Source: Lithodes maja (Eukaryota; Arthropoda; Malacostraca; Decapoda; Lithodidae). From it: a stretch of 64,000 bases of DNA. Location: the NCBI GenBank assembly GCA_037953745.1, contig JBAKBP010003195.1:1-64000 (forward strand), in the 5' to 3' direction. Position 1 is the stretch's first letter; each line of letters starts with the position of its first letter. The position numbers and the translations under genes were made by a program. Of this stretch, positions 59,637 to 64,000 are shown piece after piece. The notes under the pieces are model-generated. The model worked only from the letters and a program-made list of their open reading frames with translations. It did no database searches and was not told the origin of the DNA.

Positions 59637-60890
59637 TTTACCTAATTGTATTTACCTAATTGTAGTTTACAGGAGTTGAGCTGAGCTCGTGTTGTCCCGT
59701 CTCTCAGTCTACTTTTTATCCAATTTTTTCTTGAAAATATGGATATTCATTGCCCCTACCACCTCCTCCTCCAGCCCATTCCATTTGTCAATACATCTAT
59801 AGGGGAAGCTAAACTTCCTGATATCGTTCTTGCAGGTAGGTCTTTTTACTTTGTAGCTGTGGCCTCTAGTTATTCCTGTATCCATAATTAATATATCCTC
59901 CCTATCCAGCCTCTCCAGCCCCCGGGTGCATTTGTACATCATTATCATGTCTCCCCTCTCTCTCCTCTCTTTTAGACTCGGTAGATTTAATTTGTCTAGC
60001 CTCCCTTCATATGGCAGTTCTCTGAGACTTGGAACCAATCTAGTAACTGCTCTCTGGATTCTTTCTAACTTGTGAATATGCTTCTTTAGATGCGGAGACC
60101 ACACCACTGCTGCATACTCCAATCTTGGTCTAATCATACTCTTCATAATTTTCGCTACCATGGTCTCATCCAAGTAGTTCAGAGCAACTTTCATATTCCC
60201 GGCCATTGCATACATTCCGCTAAAGAGCTTGTTAATATGTTTCTCTGGTGACAAATTATCTTGTATAATCAACCCTAAATCCTTTTCTTTTTCGGCCTTG
60301 CTAATTATATTATCTCCCATCCTGTACTCCCAATTTGGTCTATTCACACTTCTTCCCATATTTAACACATGGCATTTACTTATATTAAATTTCATTTTCC
60401 ACTTGGTGCTCCATTCGTATATTTTATCTAAATCCCCTTGCAGCTCCTCACAACTACTTTTATTTGTTATTTGTCTCATAATTTTTACGTCATCTGCAAA
60501 CATTGACATGTAGGAGTTTATGCCTATCGGCAGGTCATTCACGTACATAAGGAACATGAGAGGTGCCAACACAGATCCCTGCGGCACACCACTCTCAACT
60601 TTCCGCCACGATGAGTAAGTTCCTCTAATGTTGGTCCTCATTTCCCTATCTGTTAAATAGCTCTCCATCCATTTCAGCAAACTCCCCCTGACACATCCTA
60701 GCGTCTCAAGCTTAGATAACAATCTCTTATGTGGTACCTTATCGAATGCTTTGGAAAGGTCTAAGTAGACGAAGTCCACCCATCCGCCTCTTTCTTGGAG
60801 TACATCTATCACCCTACTGTAATAACATAGCAAACTGGTAACACAAGATGTCCCTTCTCTGAATCCAAATTGCTTTGGGGTTATTATCTT
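59637..60890 (-). pseudogene. CR1-like LINE copy F, 5'-truncated, inside DIRS copy 3
   Basis: Minus-strand ORF2 remnant from QFGFREGTSCVTSLL near 60875, through YLDLSKAFDKVPHK, SGVPQGSVLAPLMF, MFADDVKIM and SPHLKKHIHKLERIQ, to FKKKLDKK with stop at 59709-59711. The frame is open throughout. The 3' end consists of two ACAATTAGGTAAAT repeats, the same tail as LINE B. It starts midway through the RT fingers, the usual result of incomplete reverse transcription. Confidence 0.88.
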
Positions 60891-61705
60891 GTGGGTAGAT
60901 ACCGATGCATCAGGACAATAGGCTGGGGTTATCAGTCAAGCCTAGGCCATCAGGGTCAAGGTCTTTGGTCCCAATCCCAAGACTGTCACATCAATGTCCA
61001 AGAATTACTAGTCCCATTGTTTTTCCTCCAGGCACACGGCCCGGCGTTGTGGGGCAAGTCCATCGCTTCCGAATGGACAATCTGAACACAGTATCGTGCA
61101 TTCAGAAGCAAGGGTCAACGAGGTCTCGGGCATTACTCACGCTATCAGAGGAGATTTTCACATTGGCAGACAATTTAGAAATTCATTTACACGCCTCGTA
61201 CCTCCCGGGCATAGCCAATGTCTGGGCAGACGCGCTATCCCGGCGAATGAGTACGAAGGTCGAATGGTCAATCAAGCAAACCATCTTCAATCAGGTGATT
61301 GCTCCAATGTACCATCCACAAGTGGATTTGTTCGCGTCCAGGGAGACTCACAAGCTCCCTCTTTACCTGACCCGCCAGGAACCAACCCTGGCGGGGGGAC
61401 CAGACGCATTGATGGTGGACTGGAACGAGTGGAGTTCCATATATCTGTTTCCGCCTCCAGACACATCTCTCATGTGTCAGATAATTCACAAGCTACAGAG
61501 CTATCGGGGCGCAGTCTCGATGATTGCGCCTCTATGGCCGGCTCAGGTGTGGTACCACCAGTTAAAGAAGTGGTGCGGGACCCCGACATCACTCCCGATA
61601 TCGTATTTCCACTTGGACACAATTGGAAACCTAGAGACCTCGCTGACTTTTGCTTTTTGGACATTCAGAGAGCCAAGTGGCTACCCCAATATGGCCAGAG
61701 TGTAA
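60891..61705 (+). pseudogene. DIRS copy 3 RNase H and methyltransferase-like region, two frameshifts
   Basis: Resumes with GTAGATACCGATGCATCAG (VDTDAS), shifts at about 60917 into TIGWGYQSSLGHQGQGLW, VQELLVPLFF and GPALWGKS, then shifts again near 61068 into RFRMDNLNTV and WADALSRR. From there the frame is open through VDLFASRETHKLPLYL, FPPPDTSL and PLWPAQVWYHQLKKW to a stop at 61703. The RNase H residues are all encoded, but in different phases. Confidence 0.85.
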
Positions 61706-61832
61706 CTGCTAAATTGATAGGTCAATATACAGAGTCTACCCAGCGACAATACTCTTCTCATTGGCGTGCTTTCACTACTTGAGTTGTCGAAACCTCTCAG
61801 ACAGACACTTCGGTTGCATTAGTTTTCAAATA

Positions 61833-63602
61833 CAGTAAACTTCCGTTAATCCGAAGGGCAGCGGACCGGCCCTCGTTCGGATTAGTGGATTTTTCGGATT
61901 ATCGGACTTTACCCCTATGAACCTGTGGCCTGACGAAAACATTGAGGCATTAGGCCACCCAAATGAAACAATGGTGCACACATATCGGCTCATATGTTCC
62001 TGAAATCACTTCAAAAGTTTACCATTGTCATTGTAGCCTATTACCTACTTCAAAACATTCAATGGTCAAAGGAATCTGCTGATATAAACGTAAACACCAT
62101 ATGTCCACATCGTCTTCTTCTTCCGTCTACTAGCGAGTTTGTCTTGCTCTTGAAGATCAGATCAGATGTGGTTCGGGAAGTAATGCCTTAACAACGGCAC
62201 TTCCCTGAGAGGTTCTTGTAATTTTCCTTTGTGATGTGCTCAGTTATATTATACAGTAGTCCCTCGTTATAGACGGCTTTTTTATAGACGGATTTGATTA
62301 TAGACTGATTGCTTTATCATAGACGGATTCGACTATCGACTGACTTTAGACTGATTCGAGTATCGACTGATATATCGACGGATTAATTGTTTATTTATAT
62401 TACTCTAATATACCAACCAAAAGTGGATTAAATGATGAACAATAAGACATACAATAATAAGAAAATACACCGAAAACGAGAGCAAAAATAATTAGCCTAA
62501 AGACTTTAGGTTTTGAGTGAATCCGGATTCACCGACGATCTGAGCGTCACTTTCGACCTCCATTTTTAATGTTATATCGACGGATTAATTGTTTATTTAT
62601 ATTACTCTAATATACCAACCAAAAGTGGATGAAATGATGAACAATAAGACATACAATAATAAGAAAATACACCGAAAACGAGAGCAAAAATAATTAGCCT
62701 AAAGACTAGATTTTGAGTGAATCCGGATTCACCGACGATCGGAGCGTCACTTTAGTCCTCCATTTTTAATGTTGTCAAACAATAACAATACCAGGCAGAA
62801 GCTCTGAGTCCACCCGCCTTTTACTTGCTTATTTGTGCCTGAACCTTGTATCTCTTGCATTTATTATGGCCTCTAATGTATTCAGTGATAGACGGTGTGC
62901 CTGTGTAAAGGAAACACTTATAAGTACATAGCCTAGGATAGAGACCACGGATACTATGCGGTATCGACGGTTTTTGCTATCGACGGCAGTCTTAAGAACG
63001 TAACCCCCGTCAATAACGAGGGACTACTGTATTGTATTGAAAGCACCCTTGTCTTGTTGTCTTGAAAGCACCCTTGGGACGCTCCGATCACTGAACTATA
63101 AATAGTAGCGTATCTAAACGTCCAAAGGTGCGTTTTCAAGCTCAAGGCTAATACATCCAAAGGTGCGTTTTCAAGCTCAAGACTGAATGCGCTTGCAGAA
63201 AATGCGGTGCAAGCCAGTAGCGCATCGGAGCGTCCCAAGGATGCGTTCAAGAGCAAAACAAACTCTCTAGCAGACGATGTGGAAGAAGAAGAAGAAGGTG
63301 TTTACGTTTATATCAGTAGCTTCCTTTGACCATTAATCTGAATGTTTTGAAGTAGGTAATAGGCTACAATGACAATGGTAAACTTTTAAAGTGAATTCAT
63401 GAACATATGATATGTGTGTGCTCCATTATGTGTCATTTGAGTGGCCTAATGCCTCAAAAAGGGGACTTTGGGACTTCTTGAAATTCGGACCAACTTCTTG
63501 AAATTCGGACCATCGGGTGAATTCGGATTTGGCCTCAAATTGAAAAATTCGGACTATTGGGAGATTCGAATCATCGGTCGTCGGATTAACGGACTTTTAC
63601 TG
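61833..63602. mobile_element. Pogo/Tigger-like composite, copy 2, inserted in DIRS copy 3 YR
   Basis: 1770 bases, near-identical to 4538-6513, with the same ends and flanking TA (61831-61832 and 63603-63604). It is 206 bases shorter: one ~200-base internal unit and two GAA triplets fewer. Removing it and one TA restores continuity of the surrounding YR coding frame. Confidence 0.9.
62254..63029. mobile_element. Inner pogo-like element of composite copy 2
   Basis: Same position, ends and TA flanks as 4959-5934, with two instead of three 200-base units. Confidence 0.87.
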
Positions 63603-64000
63603 TACCTGGATTATTTGTTTGAACATAAGCATCTAGCAGTTAACACTTTAAAAAACCACTTGTCAGCTATAAAGATCCCCCTTTTTGATCTTAACAGGTT
63701 TATCTATACCACCGGCGGAGGAAAAGGGTTTCATGAGAGCATGTTTCAGGCTTCGTCCACCACCCCGCCAGCTCACACCTACCTGGTCACTCGAGAAGAC
63801 TTTAGCATTGCTTTATTCCCCCAAATACACCAAGAACCCACCTTTTGAATTAATTCTTAAGAAAGCCGTGTTTTTGATGGCGCTTGCCTCAGGTAATCGG
63901 GTATCTGAGTTGGCGGCGATGTGTAACACACCTAATTGCCTTAGATTTGGGTGGCGCAATGCTGATGTACAGATTGCTCCGTCTCTTTCTTTTGTTGCCA

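Larger units (their letters stand above)
53881..64000 (+). mobile_element. DIRS-like retrotransposon copy 3, decayed, continuing past the window
   Basis: Plus-strand copy beginning with a left terminal repeat inside LINE G, followed by a leader, ORF1, RT, RNase H, the methyltransferase-like region and YR. It carries an in-frame stop and frameshift in ORF1, a frameshift at the end of RT, LINE F (59637-60890) between RT and RNase H, two frameshifts in RNase H, a stop in YR, the pogo-like composite at a TA in YR, and two one-base insertions after it. The 3' end lies outside the window. Confidence 0.87.
61560..64000 (+). pseudogene. DIRS copy 3 tyrosine recombinase, stop, insertion and frameshifts
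   Basis: The YR frame emerges from the overlap (LADFCFLDIQRAKWLPQYG, STQRQYSSHWRAF) and hits TGA at 61780-61782, where Trp is expected. It continues TSVALVFK and is then cut by the pogo-like composite at 61833. It resumes at 63603 with YLDYLFEHKHLAV. Single extra bases near 63693 and 63731 shift the phase. After them it reads MRACFRLRPPPRQLTPTWS and ASGNRVSELAAM to the window edge. The catalytic HxxR and Tyr lie outside the window. Confidence 0.85.

Noticed and set aside
58384..59679. 431-codon frame on the plus strand in DIRS copy 3
   Set aside because: Mostly an out-of-phase reading of RT; only its last ~65 codons match DIRS protein, as the frameshifted end of RT.
1..64000. Bacterial or viral contamination
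   Set aside because: Eukaryotic LINEs, YR and LTR retrotransposons and TA/TTAA transposons cover the whole window; no bacterial operon or viral structural gene is seen.
1..64000. tRNA, rRNA or snRNA genes
   Set aside because: None recognised by eye; a covariance-model scan (tRNAscan-SE, Infernal) would be decisive and was not possible.

Overview
This window looks like transposable-element-dense DNA from an animal nuclear genome, most likely an arthropod and plausibly a decapod crustacean. The basis is the mix of CR1-like and RTE LINEs, DIRS-like tyrosine-recombinase retrotransposons, a Gmr1-type Ty3/gypsy element, pogo/Tigger and piggyBac-like DNA transposons, and GGTTAGG/TAGGCTAGG-rich spacer. 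The species is inference only. I recognise no host gene, rRNA, tRNA or CRISPR array. Almost every base with a readable history belongs to a mobile element, often nested several levels deep.

Layout. 0.15-4.5 kb: minus-strand CR1 LINE with an esterase ORF1 and an EEP/RT ORF2. 4.5-6.5 kb: pogo-like composite with a second pogo-like element inside. 7.7-18.8 kb: decayed DIRS copy 1 (minus), split by a plus-strand CR1-like LINE at 10.48-14.67 kb. 18.8-19.3 kb: piggyBac-like MITE. 19.86-25.7 kb: short Tigger-like element expanded by a full-length RTE (20.2-23.4 kb) and a second Tigger-like element (23.4-25.5 kb), which carries its own RTE fragment. 26.27-27.15 kb: left end of a piggyBac-like element, cut by DIRS copy 2.

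27.15-47.74 kb is DIRS copy 2 (minus), the best preserved element. It has both inverted terminal repeats, the internal complementary region and three open ORFs. Its 5' region has been opened by an RTE copy (35.2-45.9 kb), which itself carries a 9.27-kb Gmr1-like gypsy element with equal-length LTRs, and by a CR1-like LINE (46.1-47.3 kb) that carries a SINE-like insert. 47.74-49.52 kb is the orphan 3' end of a further DIRS copy with two piggyBac-like MITEs in it. 50.6-53.9 kb holds two RTE 3' ends and a LINE whose RT is deleted. 53.88-64 kb is decayed DIRS copy 3 (plus), broken by stops, frameshifts, a CR1-like LINE and a second copy of the pogo-like composite.

How the parts work together. All three coding DIRS copies keep an A_AAA_AAC heptamer at the end of ORF1, in position for a -1 frameshift into the RT frame. 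The gypsy element encodes integrase before reverse transcriptase, the reverse of ordinary Ty3/gypsy order. The nesting gives relative ages: DIRS 2 is older than RTE-C, which is older than the gypsy element; the outer Tigger-like element is older than RTE-A and Tigger-2, and Tigger-2 is older than RTE-B; the inner pogo-like element entered the outer one before the composite spread to two sites.
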